A stretch of DNA of 64,000 bases from assembly GCA_965247535.1 (NCBI GenBank), contig OZ252018.1, positions 620,001-684,000 of the forward strand. Direction: 5' to 3'. Under the pieces are notes generated by a model that was not told the origin of the DNA, ran no database searches, and was given only the letters and a program-made list of their open reading frames with translations. A program made the position numbers and the translations under genes. This document shows positions 1 through 8,857 of this stretch, in pieces. This stretch comes from JAPPHY01 sp965247535 (GTDB lineage Bacteria; Chloroflexota; Dehalococcoidia; Lucifugimonadales; UBA2985). Numbering within the stretch: the first letter of the stretch is position 1; every line of letters begins with the position of its first letter.

Positions 1-141
1 ACGCTGGGCCGCGAGTGCCTGCACAGCCTATCGCCAGACGACCCGCGCCGCGTCGACTACGCCGTCACCGCCGCCGGCGAGATGCGCGCCGTGCTGGAGG
101 TCAGCTTCCCGCACGCCGGCGTGTACCTTTACCTGCGGTAG
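1..141 (+). CDS. C-terminal end of an unidentified protein (partial)
   Basis: Reading frame 1 is open from the window edge to a TAG stop and gives 46 residues ending in HAGVYLYLR. The upstream part lies outside the window, so length and function cannot be judged and I do not recognise the family. The next gene begins about 180 bases later on the same strand; that gap shows no clear hairpin terminator. The codon choice is GC-rich at third positions, like the neighbours, which supports real coding sequence. Confidence 0.45.
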   Translation, partial: TLGRECLHSLSPDDPRRVDYAVTAAGEMRAVLEVSFPHAGVYLYLR

Positions 142-324
142 CCGAGGGCCTGCGGCTCGCCGGGCAGCCTCCGCGCCCGAGAGACGCCGCGCTCCGAGCG
201 ACTGCAGGTTCACATTCGTAATACTTTGTTCAGTGCATCGTAAGCGGCGGCTCCGCGCGTGAGATGCGCTCACATCGGCCAATCCGTTACAATGGTGGTA
301 GACCAAGCATTGGGGAGACTGCGA

Positions 325-924
325 ATGGCCCACCACGACCACGACAATCGAGTCACGACAGCGGGCGGGCGAAGGCCGGGCGTCGGGCGGTTCCTGCGCC
401 TGTGGGCCCTGCTTCTGCTGCCGGTCGTCTTGCTCGCCATCGCGGCGTGCTCCGGCGGAGAGACGTCTGATCTGCCGGCCGCGCCGGACTTCGAATTCAC
501 CCTGTACCAGGGCGAGGGCGATCTGGGCGCAACCGAGCTCAGCATGTCGGACCTGCAGGGCAAGCCCGTGGTGCTCAACTTCTGGGCCGGTCTCTGCCCG
601 CCGTGCCGCGCAGAGATGCCCGACTTCCAGGCCTTCTCCGACGACAACCGGGACAGCGTGCTGGTACTGGGCATCGACGTGGGGCAGTTCACCAATCTCG
701 GCACTCAGGAGGACGCCCGGATCCTGCTGAGCGACCTCGGCATCTCCTATCCGGCGGGCTACACCACCGACGGCACCATAATGCGCAGGTACGAGGTTCT
801 GGGCATGCCGACCACCGTGTTCATCAACTCCCACGGCGAAATATTCCGCCTGTGGGGAGGTATCCTGGACCACGAGGTCCTGCAGGACATCACCAACGAG
901 ATGCTGGCGGAGGAGTCCGGCTAA
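325..924 (+). CDS. TlpA/ResA-like thioredoxin-fold lipoprotein
   Basis: Predicted extracytoplasmic thiol-disulfide oxidoreductase of 199 residues. The N-terminus has a basic stretch, a hydrophobic helix and a lipobox-like IAAC (Cys42), so it is probably an anchored lipoprotein. The thioredoxin domain follows, with the active-site motif CPPC at residues 91-94 in the context WAGLCPPC and a cis-Pro segment GMPTTVF near residue 160. I chose the ATG at 325 because GGGGAG sits 7 bases upstream; in-frame ATGs at 259 and 292 lack such a site. The CcdA-like gene starts 35 bases downstream, the usual partner supplying electrons across the membrane. Exact substrate (cytochrome c maturation or general thiol reduction) is not determinable here. 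Confidence 0.88.
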   Translation: MAHHDHDNRVTTAGGRRPGVGRFLRLWALLLLPVVLLAIAACSGGETSDLPAAPDFEFTLYQGEGDLGATELSMSDLQGKPVVLNFWAGLCPPCRAEMPDFQAFSDDNRDSVLVLGIDVGQFTNLGTQEDARILLSDLGISYPAGYTTDGTIMRRYEVLGMPTTVFINSHGEIFRLWGGILDHEVLQDITNEMLAEESG

Positions 925-959
925 CGGGAGCCAGGCCTCACCCGTACGGGAGGTAAGTC

Positions 960-1850
960 ATGTCCATGTCAAGCGCCATGTCGGAGCCGGGCCTGCTCAA
1001 GAAGGTCCTGGTGCCCGCTGCAGTTGCCACAGTGTCCCTGACCACGGCCTTCATCGGGGCCCTGGTCCTGGGCAGGGCCGAAGGCATCGATGGCGTCAAC
1101 CGGTTCGTGGAAACGCTCTCCGGCGACTCGGGAAACCTGTTGCGGGGCCTGGCGCCGCTGGGTTTCGCCTACGCTGCCGGAATGGTCTCCGCGGTCAATC
1201 CCTGCGGGTTCGTCATGCTGCCCGCGTACCTGGGGCTGTACTTGGGCGTCAACGACAAGGATGCCGCGGGTGTACACCCCCTGATCCACATTTTCCGCGC
1301 GCTCAAGGTGAGCGGATCGGTCACGCTTGGTTTCGTGGTGCTGTTCGGAGCTGCGGGTACGCTGATGGCAGTGGGCGCGCGGGCGGCAGTGGTGGATATC
1401 CTTCCGTATCTGGGACTGGTCATAGGCATAGCTCTGGCGCTGACCGGCTCCTGGATGGTGGGCGGAGGAAAGCTGTACAGCGGGTTCGCAGCGCAGGCCG
1501 CATCCAGAATAGGCGACCCAGGACAGGTAAACGCAAAGGGCTACTTCCTGTTCGGTCTGAGCTACGGCATCGCCTCGCTGAGCTGCACGTTGCCCATATT
1601 TCTCTCCGTCATCGGGACGAGCTTTGCGGTCTCAGAAATCGGCGCGTCGCTGGGGCAGTTCATCCTCTACGCCGTGGGAATGGGGACGGTGATCCTGGCG
1701 CTGACGCTTGGGATGGCGTTCTTCAAGGGCGCTATGCTGGGTACGCTGCGCAAGGTGCTGCCGTACGTGCAGCCCATAGGCTCCTGGCTTATGGTCGTGG
1801 CGGGGTCGTACATCGTGTTCTACTGGCTCACGATTGGCGATCTGCTCTAG
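960..1850 (+). CDS. CcdA/DsbD-type transmembrane thiol transporter
   Basis: A 296-residue polytopic membrane protein of the cytochrome c biogenesis protein transmembrane-region family, which carries reducing equivalents from cytoplasmic thioredoxin to extracytoplasmic thioredoxin-like proteins. It has about six to seven hydrophobic helices. The two conserved membrane cysteines are visible: Cys82 in NPCGF and Cys209 in SLSCTLPIF. The start has a strong GGGAGG site (950-955) shortly before the ATG. It follows the TlpA-like lipoprotein gene in the same direction, so the two probably form one transcription unit and one electron-transfer chain. Confidence 0.9.
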   Translation: MSMSSAMSEPGLLKKVLVPAAVATVSLTTAFIGALVLGRAEGIDGVNRFVETLSGDSGNLLRGLAPLGFAYAAGMVSAVNPCGFVMLPAYLGLYLGVNDKDAAGVHPLIHIFRALKVSGSVTLGFVVLFGAAGTLMAVGARAAVVDILPYLGLVIGIALALTGSWMVGGGKLYSGFAAQAASRIGDPGQVNAKGYFLFGLSYGIASLSCTLPIFLSVIGTSFAVSEIGASLGQFILYAVGMGTVILALTLGMAFFKGAMLGTLRKVLPYVQPIGSWLMVVAGSYIVFYWLTIGDLL

Positions 1851-2022
1851 GGACGCACCACGCCTGTCTTCGGCGTAACTGCTCACCGGATCACCACGCG
1901 CTCTTCCGGCCGGGCGAATCAGCCATTGCGGCTGCCCAGCCTCTTGCAGTCCGGTACCATTGCCGTTGTATAGTACAATGTGCTGTGGGACAATCCTGTA
2001 ATCTCGCTGGGGAGTTTCATCA

Positions 2023-2511
2023 ATGAGCATGCGCGTGGCTCTTGGGGCTGATCACGCCGGCTACGACCTGAAGGGCGCCCTTCTGTCCTGGCTGAGGGAG
2101 CGGGGCTACGACGTGGTGGACGTTGGCGCGTTTTCGCTGGACCCACTAGACGACTACCCCGACTTTTCGCAGGCCGTCGCGCAAGCGGTGGTGTCAGGCC
2201 GGGCTCAGCGGGGCATCATCGTGTGCGGCAGCGGCGTCGGCGGCTCGATTGCAGCCAACAAGGTGCCCGGCGCTCGAGCGTCCATCTGCCACGACACCTA
2301 CTCCGCCGGCCAGGGCGTGGAGCACGACGACATGAACGTCCTCTGCCTTGGCGCCCGCGTTGTTGGAGAAGTGCTGGCCATGGAGCTGGTCACCGCCTTC
2401 CTCTCCGCGCAGTTCCTAGACGAAGAGAAGTACCGCCGCCGCTTGGAGAAGGTCATCGCATTGGAGCGCGGGACCCTCAGCGCTGGCGTAACACCCACAG
2501 CGGGAGGATAG
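2023..2511 (+). CDS. rpiB: Ribose-5-phosphate isomerase B
   Basis: Interconverts ribose 5-phosphate and ribulose 5-phosphate in the pentose phosphate pathway. The 162-residue protein is the normal size for the RpiB/LacAB family. It shows the N-terminal GADHAGYDLK motif (Asp10, His11) and the active-site loop CGSGVGGSIAANK with Cys68, followed by the phosphate-binding HDTYSA region. GGGGAG lies 8 bases before the ATG. A possible promoter (TTGCAG near 1944, TATAGT near 1969) precedes it, but the spacing is long. It is the first gene of a tight run with tal and pgi; only two bases separate its stop from the tal start. Confidence 0.95.
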   Translation: MSMRVALGADHAGYDLKGALLSWLRERGYDVVDVGAFSLDPLDDYPDFSQAVAQAVVSGRAQRGIIVCGSGVGGSIAANKVPGARASICHDTYSAGQGVEHDDMNVLCLGARVVGEVLAMELVTAFLSAQFLDEEKYRRRLEKVIALERGTLSAGVTPTAGG

Positions 2512-2513
2512 CA

Positions 2514-3629
2514 ATGGACCGGCTTCGTGAGATTCAGCGCCTGGGGCAGTCCGTCTGGTACGACAACATCAGCCGGGACCTCTTGGAGTCCGGCGAAATC
2601 GCTGGGCTGGTCGACGTGGGTGTCACCGGCCTCACCTCCAACCCGACCATCTTCGAGAAGGCCATCTCGGCCGGCGCGGTCTATGACAACTCGCTCGCCG
2701 CCCTTGCAGCGGAGGGCCTGGATGCCAACGCCTGCTACGAATGTCTCGCCTTCGAGGACATCCGGAGCGCCGCCGACCTGCTGCGCCCCGCCTACGATGC
2801 GAGCGGCGGCGCGGACGGTTTCGCATGCCTGGAGGTCAGCCCCAGACTGGCCCACGACACAGAGGCCACCGTCGCTGAGGCGCTACGCCTCTTCGCCGCG
2901 CTCGACAGGCCCAACGCCATGATCAAGGTGCCGGCCACGCCGGAGGGCATCCCCGCCATACGCCGGTTGATCGGGAGGGGCATCAACGTCAACGTTACCC
3001 TGATCTTCTCGCTGCAGGCGCACCGGGACGTGATGGAGGCCTACATCTCCGGCCTGGAGGACCTGGCCGCAGCCGGTGGCGACCTGAGCGGCGTTTCGTC
3101 CGTGGCCTCGTTCTTCGTGAGCCGCGTAGACTCCGCGGTCGACAACCTGCTGTCGGAGGGCGGCGCCGCCGACCTGATGGGCAGGGCGGCCATCGCAAAC
3201 GCGAGTATGGCCTACCGCTTCTTTCGCGAGGCGTTCGGCGGCGAGCGTTTCGCGGCGCTGAAAGCCAGGGGGGCACTAGTACAGCGGCCACTGTGGGCCA
3301 GTACCAGCACCAAGAATCCCGCCTACAGCGACCTGCTCTACATAGACAACCTAATTGGCCCGGACACCGTCAACACCATGCCGCCGGCCACGCTTTCCGC
3401 GTTCATCGACCACGGCGACGTTCGCCGGACGATCGACCTGGACGACGCCGGCGCGGAACAGATCCTCGCGTCCCTGGAGGCGGCCGGCGTCAGCATGGAC
3501 GCCGTTACCGACAAGCTGCTTGCCGACGGCGTGAAGGCCTTCGCCGACTCATTCGAGCTGCTGCTCGCCAACGTGGAGGCAAAGAGGGCCCTCCTGCTCG
3601 ATCGAACAGCCGCTGAGACCGTCCGCTAA
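2514..3629 (+). CDS. tal: Transaldolase
   Basis: Transfers a dihydroxyacetone unit between sugar phosphates in the non-oxidative pentose phosphate pathway. It is 371 residues, the size of the long (TAL, mycobacterial/chloroflexal) subfamily. The signature GVTGLTSNPTIF is at residues 37-48 and the Schiff-base lysine is Lys138 in MIKVPAT. The frame is open far upstream inside rpiB, but the ATG at 2514 has GGGAGG 6 bases before it and matches the family N-terminus. Its stop TAA overlaps the pgi ATG by one base. In some bacteria these two enzymes are fused into one polypeptide; here they are separate but translationally coupled. Confidence 0.95.
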   Translation: MDRLREIQRLGQSVWYDNISRDLLESGEIAGLVDVGVTGLTSNPTIFEKAISAGAVYDNSLAALAAEGLDANACYECLAFEDIRSAADLLRPAYDASGGADGFACLEVSPRLAHDTEATVAEALRLFAALDRPNAMIKVPATPEGIPAIRRLIGRGINVNVTLIFSLQAHRDVMEAYISGLEDLAAAGGDLSGVSSVASFFVSRVDSAVDNLLSEGGAADLMGRAAIANASMAYRFFREAFGGERFAALKARGALVQRPLWASTSTKNPAYSDLLYIDNLIGPDTVNTMPPATLSAFIDHGDVRRTIDLDDAGAEQILASLEAAGVSMDAVTDKLLADGVKAFADSFELLLANVEAKRALLLDRTAAETVR

Positions 3630-5224
3630 TGACCGAGGCGGCCCTGGCATACCTGGAGCGCCTGGACCTTGTGGCGCGCATCTGGGCCAGGGATCACACC
3701 GCGTGGAAGCCCGACCCCACTGAGATATCAGACCGGCTGGGTTGGCTCGACGTGGCCCACGCCATGAGGGCGAATGTCCCCGATCTGCAGGCCTTCGCTG
3801 AGGAGGCGCGGAGCGAGGGCATCCGGCACGTCGTGCTTCTGGGCATGGGCGGCAGCAGCCTTGGCCCGGAGGTCGTACGCCAGACGTTCGGGAGCGCGCC
3901 GGGCTTCCCGGAGCTCATCGTGCTGGACTCAACCGTGCCGGAGGCGGTGCTGGCCGTGACGAGTGAGATCGATCCGGCCGCGACGCTCTTCTCGTTGTCG
4001 TCCAAGTCCGGCACCACCACGGAGCCTCTGGCGCTCTACGCCCACTTCCGTGCCCTCGTTGAGAGCGCCGTGGGAACCGAGGACGCGGGCCGCCGGTTCT
4101 TCGCAATCACGGACGCGGGCACTCCGCTCGAGGCCATGGCGCGCGAGCGGGGATTCCGGCGAGCATTCCTGAACCCCGCCGATATAGGAGGGCGCTACTC
4201 CGTGCTCTCGTATTTCGGGATGGCGCCCTCAGCGCTCACCGGCATGAGCGTTGCGACCCTGCTGGACAGGGCCTGCGATATGATGGATGCCTGCGCTCCG
4301 TCCGTGCCCGTGCGGCAGAACCCCGCCGCGCTGCTGGGCGCCGCGATGGCCGGTCACGTCATGCAGGGGCGGGACAAGCTGACGCTGATTGCATCGCCAT
4401 CTATGGCGGCCTTCGGACTGTGGGCGGAGCAACTGATCGCGGAGAGCCTGGGCAAGGAGGGGCGCGGCATGGTCCCTGTGGCTGGCGAGCCGCTCCTGGA
4501 TCCTGTCCACTACGGCGACGACCGGCTGTTCGTCCACCTGCGGCTGGAGGACGACGACAATTCCGCAGAGGACGCCGCTTTGGCCGAATTCGAGTCGGCC
4601 GGCCGGCCGGTGGTGCGCCTGCAGCTGCGTGACCGCTACGACCTGGGCGCGGAATTCTTCCGGTGGGAGCTGGCAACTGCCATCGCAGGCGCCATCCTGG
4701 GAATTCACCCGTTCGATCAGCCCAACGTGCAACAGGCCAAGGACCAGACGGTGCTGGTTCTCGGAGAGAGCAGACGCCTGGGCAGGCTGCCTGACGTGGA
4801 GGCTCCCTGCTCTCTCTCCGACCTCCTGTCCACTGCGAGGCCGGGCGACTACCTCTCGATAATGGCCTACGTGCGCCAGACGCCGGAATCGGACAGCGCC
4901 TTGAACGCTCTGCGGCGCAGCGTGGCGGAGCGGTTCCGCATAGCCACGACTCTGGGCTACGGCCCGCGCTATTTGCACTCCACTGGGCAGGTGCACAAGG
5001 GCGGACCGGATACCGGCCTCTATCTGTTGCTGACCGCAGAGCCCGCGGAGGACGTGCCAGTCCCGGGCGAGTCCTTCACCTTCGGCACGCTGGCCGAAGC
5101 ACAGGCCCTCGGCGACCTGAGGGCGCTGCAGGCGTTGGGCAGGCGCGTGGCCAGGATTCGTCTGCCGTCCGCCGGCGCGGCGAGCCTTGGTAACTTGGCC
5201 GCGGAAGCGCTGGCGGGCGTCTGA
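3629..5224 (+). CDS. pgi: Glucose-6-phosphate isomerase
   Basis: Interconverts glucose 6-phosphate and fructose 6-phosphate. The 531-residue protein carries two SIS-type sugar-isomerase domains. Visible landmarks are the glycine-rich loop LGMGGSSLGPEV (about residues 70-82), the phosphate-binding SKSGTTTEP loop, and a C-terminal half with IHPFDQPNVQQAKD. The sequence is of the divergent type that also occurs as the C-terminal half of transaldolase-phosphoglucose isomerase fusions, fitting its one-base overlap with tal. Start is the ATG within TAATGA. No separate ribosome-binding site is needed if ribosomes reinitiate from tal. Confidence 0.93.
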   Translation: MTEAALAYLERLDLVARIWARDHTAWKPDPTEISDRLGWLDVAHAMRANVPDLQAFAEEARSEGIRHVVLLGMGGSSLGPEVVRQTFGSAPGFPELIVLDSTVPEAVLAVTSEIDPAATLFSLSSKSGTTTEPLALYAHFRALVESAVGTEDAGRRFFAITDAGTPLEAMARERGFRRAFLNPADIGGRYSVLSYFGMAPSALTGMSVATLLDRACDMMDACAPSVPVRQNPAALLGAAMAGHVMQGRDKLTLIASPSMAAFGLWAEQLIAESLGKEGRGMVPVAGEPLLDPVHYGDDRLFVHLRLEDDDNSAEDAALAEFESAGRPVVRLQLRDRYDLGAEFFRWELATAIAGAILGIHPFDQPNVQQAKDQTVLVLGESRRLGRLPDVEAPCSLSDLLSTARPGDYLSIMAYVRQTPESDSALNALRRSVAERFRIATTLGYGPRYLHSTGQVHKGGPDTGLYLLLTAEPAEDVPVPGESFTFGTLAEAQALGDLRALQALGRRVARIRLPSAGAASLGNLAAEALAGV

Positions 5225-5272
5225 GGCGTCAGCCCGCCCTCTGGGCGCATACATCGAGGAAGGGAGCGAGCC

Positions 5273-6181
5273 ATGGAGCTTGGCATGGTAGGTCTTGGCC
5301 GCATGGGCGGCAACATGACGCTGCGCCTGCTGCGCGCCGGCCACCGCGTCGTCGTATTCGATCCGCAGGCTGAGGCCGTGCGTGCGCTCAGCGATGAGGG
5401 GGCCGCCGGCGCCGGCTCGCTCGCCGAGTTGGTCGAAGGACTCGCGCAGCCCCGCGCCGTGTGGGTCATGGTTCCGGCGGGCGAGGCCACGGAGACCACA
5501 ATCAATGCGCTTGCGGAGTGCATGTCTCCAGGCGACACCGTCATAGACGGCGGCAACTCCAACTACAAGGACAGCATGCGCCGCGCCGAGGCGCTGGCCA
5601 CGCTCGGCATCTCGTTCCTCGACGCGGGCACGAGCGGCGGCGTGTGGGGCCTTGCCGGGGGCTACAGCCTCATGGTGGGCGGTGACGAGGCGGCGTTCAG
5701 GCGGCTGGAGCCGGTCTTTCAATCGCTTGCGCCCGCGCCTGACCGGGGCTATGGGCGAGTGGGGCCGGCCGGGTCGGGCCACTTCGTGAAGATGGTGCAC
5801 AACGGGATCGAGTACGGCCTGATGCAGGCGTACGCGGAGGGTTTCGAGCTGATGCGCGCCAAGAGCGACTTCGAGCTGGACCTGGCGCAGGTATCGCAGA
5901 TCTGGCGGTCCGGCAGCGTGGTCCGCTCGTGGCTGCTGGACCTCACGGCCGCGGCGCTGGAGGAGGACCCTGGTCTGGAGACGATCCAAGCCTACGTGGA
6001 AGACTCCGGCGAGGGACGGTGGACTGTGCAGGAGGGTGTGGAGCTTAGTGTCCCGTTGCCAGTGATCAGTTTGGCGCTGCAGGCGCGCTTCCGCTCCCGG
6101 CAGGATCAGCCCTTCGGAGCGAGGTTGCTGGCGGCAATGCGCAACCAGTTCGGCGGGCACGCCGTTCGCAGGGCAGAGTAG
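5273..6181 (+). CDS. gnd: 6-phosphogluconate dehydrogenase, decarboxylating (short form)
   Basis: Oxidises 6-phosphogluconate to ribulose 5-phosphate with CO2 release. The protein is 302 residues, the short form found in many bacteria instead of the roughly 470-residue classical enzyme. It has the Rossmann motif GLGRMGGNM at the N-terminus, the DGGNSNYKDS and GTSGGVWG substrate segments, and HFVKMVHNGIEYG containing the catalytic lysine. A GGGAG site precedes the ATG. It sits 48 bases after pgi and continues the sugar-phosphate operon. No zwf or pgl gene is seen in the window, so the upstream oxidative steps must be encoded elsewhere. Confidence 0.94.
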   Translation: MELGMVGLGRMGGNMTLRLLRAGHRVVVFDPQAEAVRALSDEGAAGAGSLAELVEGLAQPRAVWVMVPAGEATETTINALAECMSPGDTVIDGGNSNYKDSMRRAEALATLGISFLDAGTSGGVWGLAGGYSLMVGGDEAAFRRLEPVFQSLAPAPDRGYGRVGPAGSGHFVKMVHNGIEYGLMQAYAEGFELMRAKSDFELDLAQVSQIWRSGSVVRSWLLDLTAAALEEDPGLETIQAYVEDSGEGRWTVQEGVELSVPLPVISLALQARFRSRQDQPFGARLLAAMRNQFGGHAVRRAE

Positions 6182-6212
6182 GGGCGCCTTCTGGCGCGAA
6201 GGAGGCCACCCG

Positions 6213-6452
6213 ATGTGCCGCAGCATAAGGACTCTCAGGGGCCCGTCCGGGCCGGCCGCGGAGGAGGAAATCCGCGCGGCGTCGCTGCAGTTCGTGCGGA
6301 AGGTGTCGGGCTACCGGACGCCCTCGAAGGCGAACGAGGCGCTGTTTGAGACCGCCGTCGACGAAGTGGCAATGGCGGTCCGCAGGCTGCTCTCGTCGCT
6401 GGCCGTGCCCCGAAGCCGCACAGGCCGACCTAACGCCGCAACGGAACGATGA
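6213..6452 (+). CDS. DUF2277 family small protein
   Basis: A 79-residue cytoplasmic protein starting MCRSIRTLRGP, followed by EEEIRAASLQFVRKVSGYRTPSKANEA. This is the recognisable pattern of the DUF2277 family, whose function is unknown. AAGGAGG ends about 8 bases before the ATG. The gene lies 31 bases after gnd in the same direction and is likely the last gene of the sugar-phosphate operon. The C-terminal 15 residues are low in conserved character and may be a short tail. Confidence 0.8.
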   Translation: MCRSIRTLRGPSGPAAEEEIRAASLQFVRKVSGYRTPSKANEALFETAVDEVAMAVRRLLSSLAVPRSRTGRPNAATER

Positions 6453-6478
6453 CATTCGGCGGCGCGGCGCGCTATAAT
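6449..6478 (+). promoter_or_regulatory. Predicted sigma-70-type promoter for the short-chain dehydrogenase gene
   Basis: ATGACA (6449-6454), an 18-base spacer and a perfect TATAAT (6473-6478) lie 110 bases upstream of the dehydrogenase ATG. The -35 box overlaps the stop of the DUF2277 gene, so this would separate the dehydrogenase from the preceding operon. Confidence 0.5.
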
Positions 6479-6587
6479 CGCACCGCCGCGGTTGCTGCGG
6501 GGATCCCCTTTGTACCAGTTCCTGCACCCGCTGCGCGGCTTGAGTCGAAATCCCTTGAACTTACATCGGTACGAAAAGGAGCAAAGC

Positions 6588-7433
6588 ATGGGCAAGCTTG
6601 ACGGGAAGGTAGTCATCGTTACAGGAGCCAGCAGGGGAATAGGCGAGTCCATCGCCAAGATGTTCGCCGCTGAGGGTGGCAAGGTAGTGTGCGCTGCTCG
6701 GACGCTGCGCGAGGGCGACCACCAGCTGGCCGGGTCGCTTGAGACGACGGTCGACGCGATCAAGGACGCCGGCGGCGAGGCAAAGGCGGTCGCATCCAAC
6801 ATCTCCGAGCCTGAGCAGTGCGAGGCCCTGGTCGAGGCAGCCCACGAGGCCTACGGCCCCGTGGACGTCCTGGTGAACAACGCCGCCCTCCTCTACGCGG
6901 TCGCCACCAAGGACTACCAGCTCAACCGCTGGATGCGCACGTGGGCGGTGAACGTACACGGCCCATTCACCCTCAGCCAGCTGGTGCTCAATGACATGAT
7001 CGAGCGTGGCAGCGGCAGAATCGTGAACATCTCGTCCGGCGCGGCCACCGGCCCGGGCCGGGGCCCGTACAGCAACCCCGGTGGCAGCTCCGTCTACGGT
7101 ACGCAGAAGGCAGCCCTGGAGCGGCTCACTCAGGGCCTGGCCGCGGAGGTGTACCAGTATGGCGTGGGCGTGGCCGCCTTCTCGCCGTCGCAGTTCGTGC
7201 CCACGGTGGGTTCCATGTTCGCGCAGGGCAGGACGTCGGTGGACCCGAACACCACGGAGTCGCCGGAGACGATGGCCATGGCCGCGCTGCTCCTGTCCAC
7301 GGAGCCTCTCGACAAGGTGGCGGGACGGGTGACCTACAGCCAGCAGATACTCAATGAGTTCGGCTGGATCACGGACGCGAGGGGCACGGGTGTTGACCCG
7401 GAGAGGATGGGGAGTGGCTTCAGCCGGATTTGA
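6588..7433 (+). CDS. SDR family NAD(P)-dependent oxidoreductase
   Basis: A 281-residue classical short-chain dehydrogenase/reductase. The cofactor motif TGASRGIG is near the N-terminus, then the structural NNAALL segment, the catalytic Ser in NISSGAATG and a YGTQKAA segment supplying Tyr and Lys of the YxxxK motif. The ATG at 6588 has AAAGGAG 6 bases upstream and follows a consensus -10 box. The longer frame from 6492 has no ribosome site. Substrate is unknown; the acidic residue pattern does not settle NAD versus NADP preference. It appears to be a single-gene unit. Confidence 0.9.
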   Translation: MGKLDGKVVIVTGASRGIGESIAKMFAAEGGKVVCAARTLREGDHQLAGSLETTVDAIKDAGGEAKAVASNISEPEQCEALVEAAHEAYGPVDVLVNNAALLYAVATKDYQLNRWMRTWAVNVHGPFTLSQLVLNDMIERGSGRIVNISSGAATGPGRGPYSNPGGSSVYGTQKAALERLTQGLAAEVYQYGVGVAAFSPSQFVPTVGSMFAQGRTSVDPNTTESPETMAMAALLLSTEPLDKVAGRVTYSQQILNEFGWITDARGTGVDPERMGSGFSRI

Positions 7434-7602
7434 ATCGGGCGCAGTCCGGCTCCGGCGGCGGAAGCCAACCCGACTCCCGCGTCTTCGATGCGCGCGGGAG
7501 TCCGTCCGTCTCGGCGCGTGCGCTACGACCGACCAGCCTCCAGTCGACAAAGCAGCATCCAATACAGGCCTTGAGGCATCTAATCTACTAAGAGCGCGCG
7601 GC

Positions 7603-8808
7603 ATGAAACCAACCCTGTCCATAGCCACCATCCTTGCGGCCCTCTTGCTCTTCGCGGTCGCGTGCAGCTCCCCGGAGGATACACCCGGCCCCGTGGACAC
7701 GCCCGCGCCCAGCGTTACGCCTGTACCCACCATCACGCCGTTGCCGCCGTCCACACAGGTCGCTACCATAACGCCCTTGCCGACCTCCACGCCGGCGTCA
7801 CCTCAAACTCCTGAGACCACGGAAGAGACGCCCGACTTCAGGCCGGGTCCCGAGGATATCATCACCCTGCTTCCCTACGACGCGATCAAGGCCATCCTGG
7901 AGCCGCGCCTGGTCGACGTGGAGTGGGCGAATCAGCAGATGACCGACCTGGAGCAGGTCATAGGCGTGTCCATAGGAGACGAGCACCGCGCCTATCCCAT
8001 CTACATGCTCAGCAGCCACGAGATCGTGAACGACGTCGTGGGGGGTAAACCCATCGCGGTCACTTGGTGACCGCTCTGCTACTCGAGCATAGTTTATGCT
8101 CGCGACATCGGTGACCAGACCTACACGTTCGGCGTGTCCGGCAAGCTGGTGATGAACGCGCTGGTCATGTACGACCACCAGACCGAAACGCTGTGGAGCC
8201 ACTTCACGGGCGACGCCATCTCCGGGGAGCTGGAGGACACCAGGCTCGAGATCGTGCCGGCCCTGCACACCACCTGGCTGCGTTGGAAGGAGCTCCACCC
8301 GGACTCCCTGGTGCTGGACAAGAGGGGCTTCTACCGCACCGACAACTACGAGTACTACTACGAGACCAGCGGCGCGGGAGTCATAGGCGAGTCAAACACG
8401 GACGACCGGCTCTATCTCAAGGAGTTTGTGATAGGGCTCGTGCTGGACGGGCAGGCCAAGGCCTACCCGTTCGGGGACCTTAACGACACGCCCGTGGTGA
8501 ATGACACCTTCGCTGGCCGTGAGATGGTGGTGACGTTCGAGACCAGGGCCGCGACAGGTGGCGTCTTCAGCCGCGTGGTGGACGGGCAGACCCTCACGTT
8601 CCAACCCACCGGCGAGGAGGAGACCGGAGGCCCGACGATGACCGACGACCAGACCGGCAGCGTCTGGCTGATGCTCACCGGCGAGGCCATCGAGGGCGAA
8701 CTGGAGGGCGCCGACCTGGAACCGATCCCTTCCAACTACTCGTTCTGGTTCTCGTGGAACGACTACTACCCCAATACACTTCTCTACCCGGAGGACGGGC
8801 CGAACTGA
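7603..8808 (+). CDS. DUF3179 lipoprotein with in-frame UGA, probable selenoprotein
   Basis: A 401-residue protein if UGA 8068-8070 is read as selenocysteine (Sec156). The N-terminus is a signal peptide ending near Cys21, then a Thr/Pro-rich linker to about residue 75, then a DUF3179 domain running through the UGA to the end. Frame and family similarity continue unbroken on both sides. The UGA replaces the first Cys of the family's VT(Y/W)CPLC motif, giving a UPLC redox-type motif (U156, C159). A perfect hairpin follows at 8084-8102. A selD gene with its own UGA lies 3 kb away. Start: ATG 7603, chosen because the signal peptide begins there; the ribosome site is weak. The alternative is a point-mutated pseudogene, but UGA exactly at a redox Cys makes that less likely. 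Function of DUF3179 is unknown. Confidence 0.82.
8084..8102 (+). promoter_or_regulatory. Predicted bacterial SECIS hairpin of the DUF3179 gene
   Basis: An 8-bp perfect stem (CGAGCATA 8084-8091 with TATGCTCG 8095-8102) closes a three-base loop GTT whose first base is G. The loop begins 21 bases after the UGA. This fits the published bacterial SECIS model (loop 16-37 bases downstream, G in the first two loop positions, loop of 3-14 bases). Role in SelB recruitment is inferred. Confidence 0.72.
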
Positions 8809-8857
8809 GCGCGGCGGGCGGAGCGCGTTGCTGGCGCAACTGCTTATCCGGTGGGAG

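Noticed and set aside
4229..6226. A 665-codon open frame on the minus strand across pgi and gnd
   Set aside because: It is antisense to two clear enzymes, has no family features, and long antisense frames are expected at this GC content.
7354..8070. DUF3179 gene starting at 7354 and ending at the TGA
   Set aside because: The first 83 codons are not protein-like, the signal peptide begins at 7603, and stopping at the TGA would cut the domain in half.
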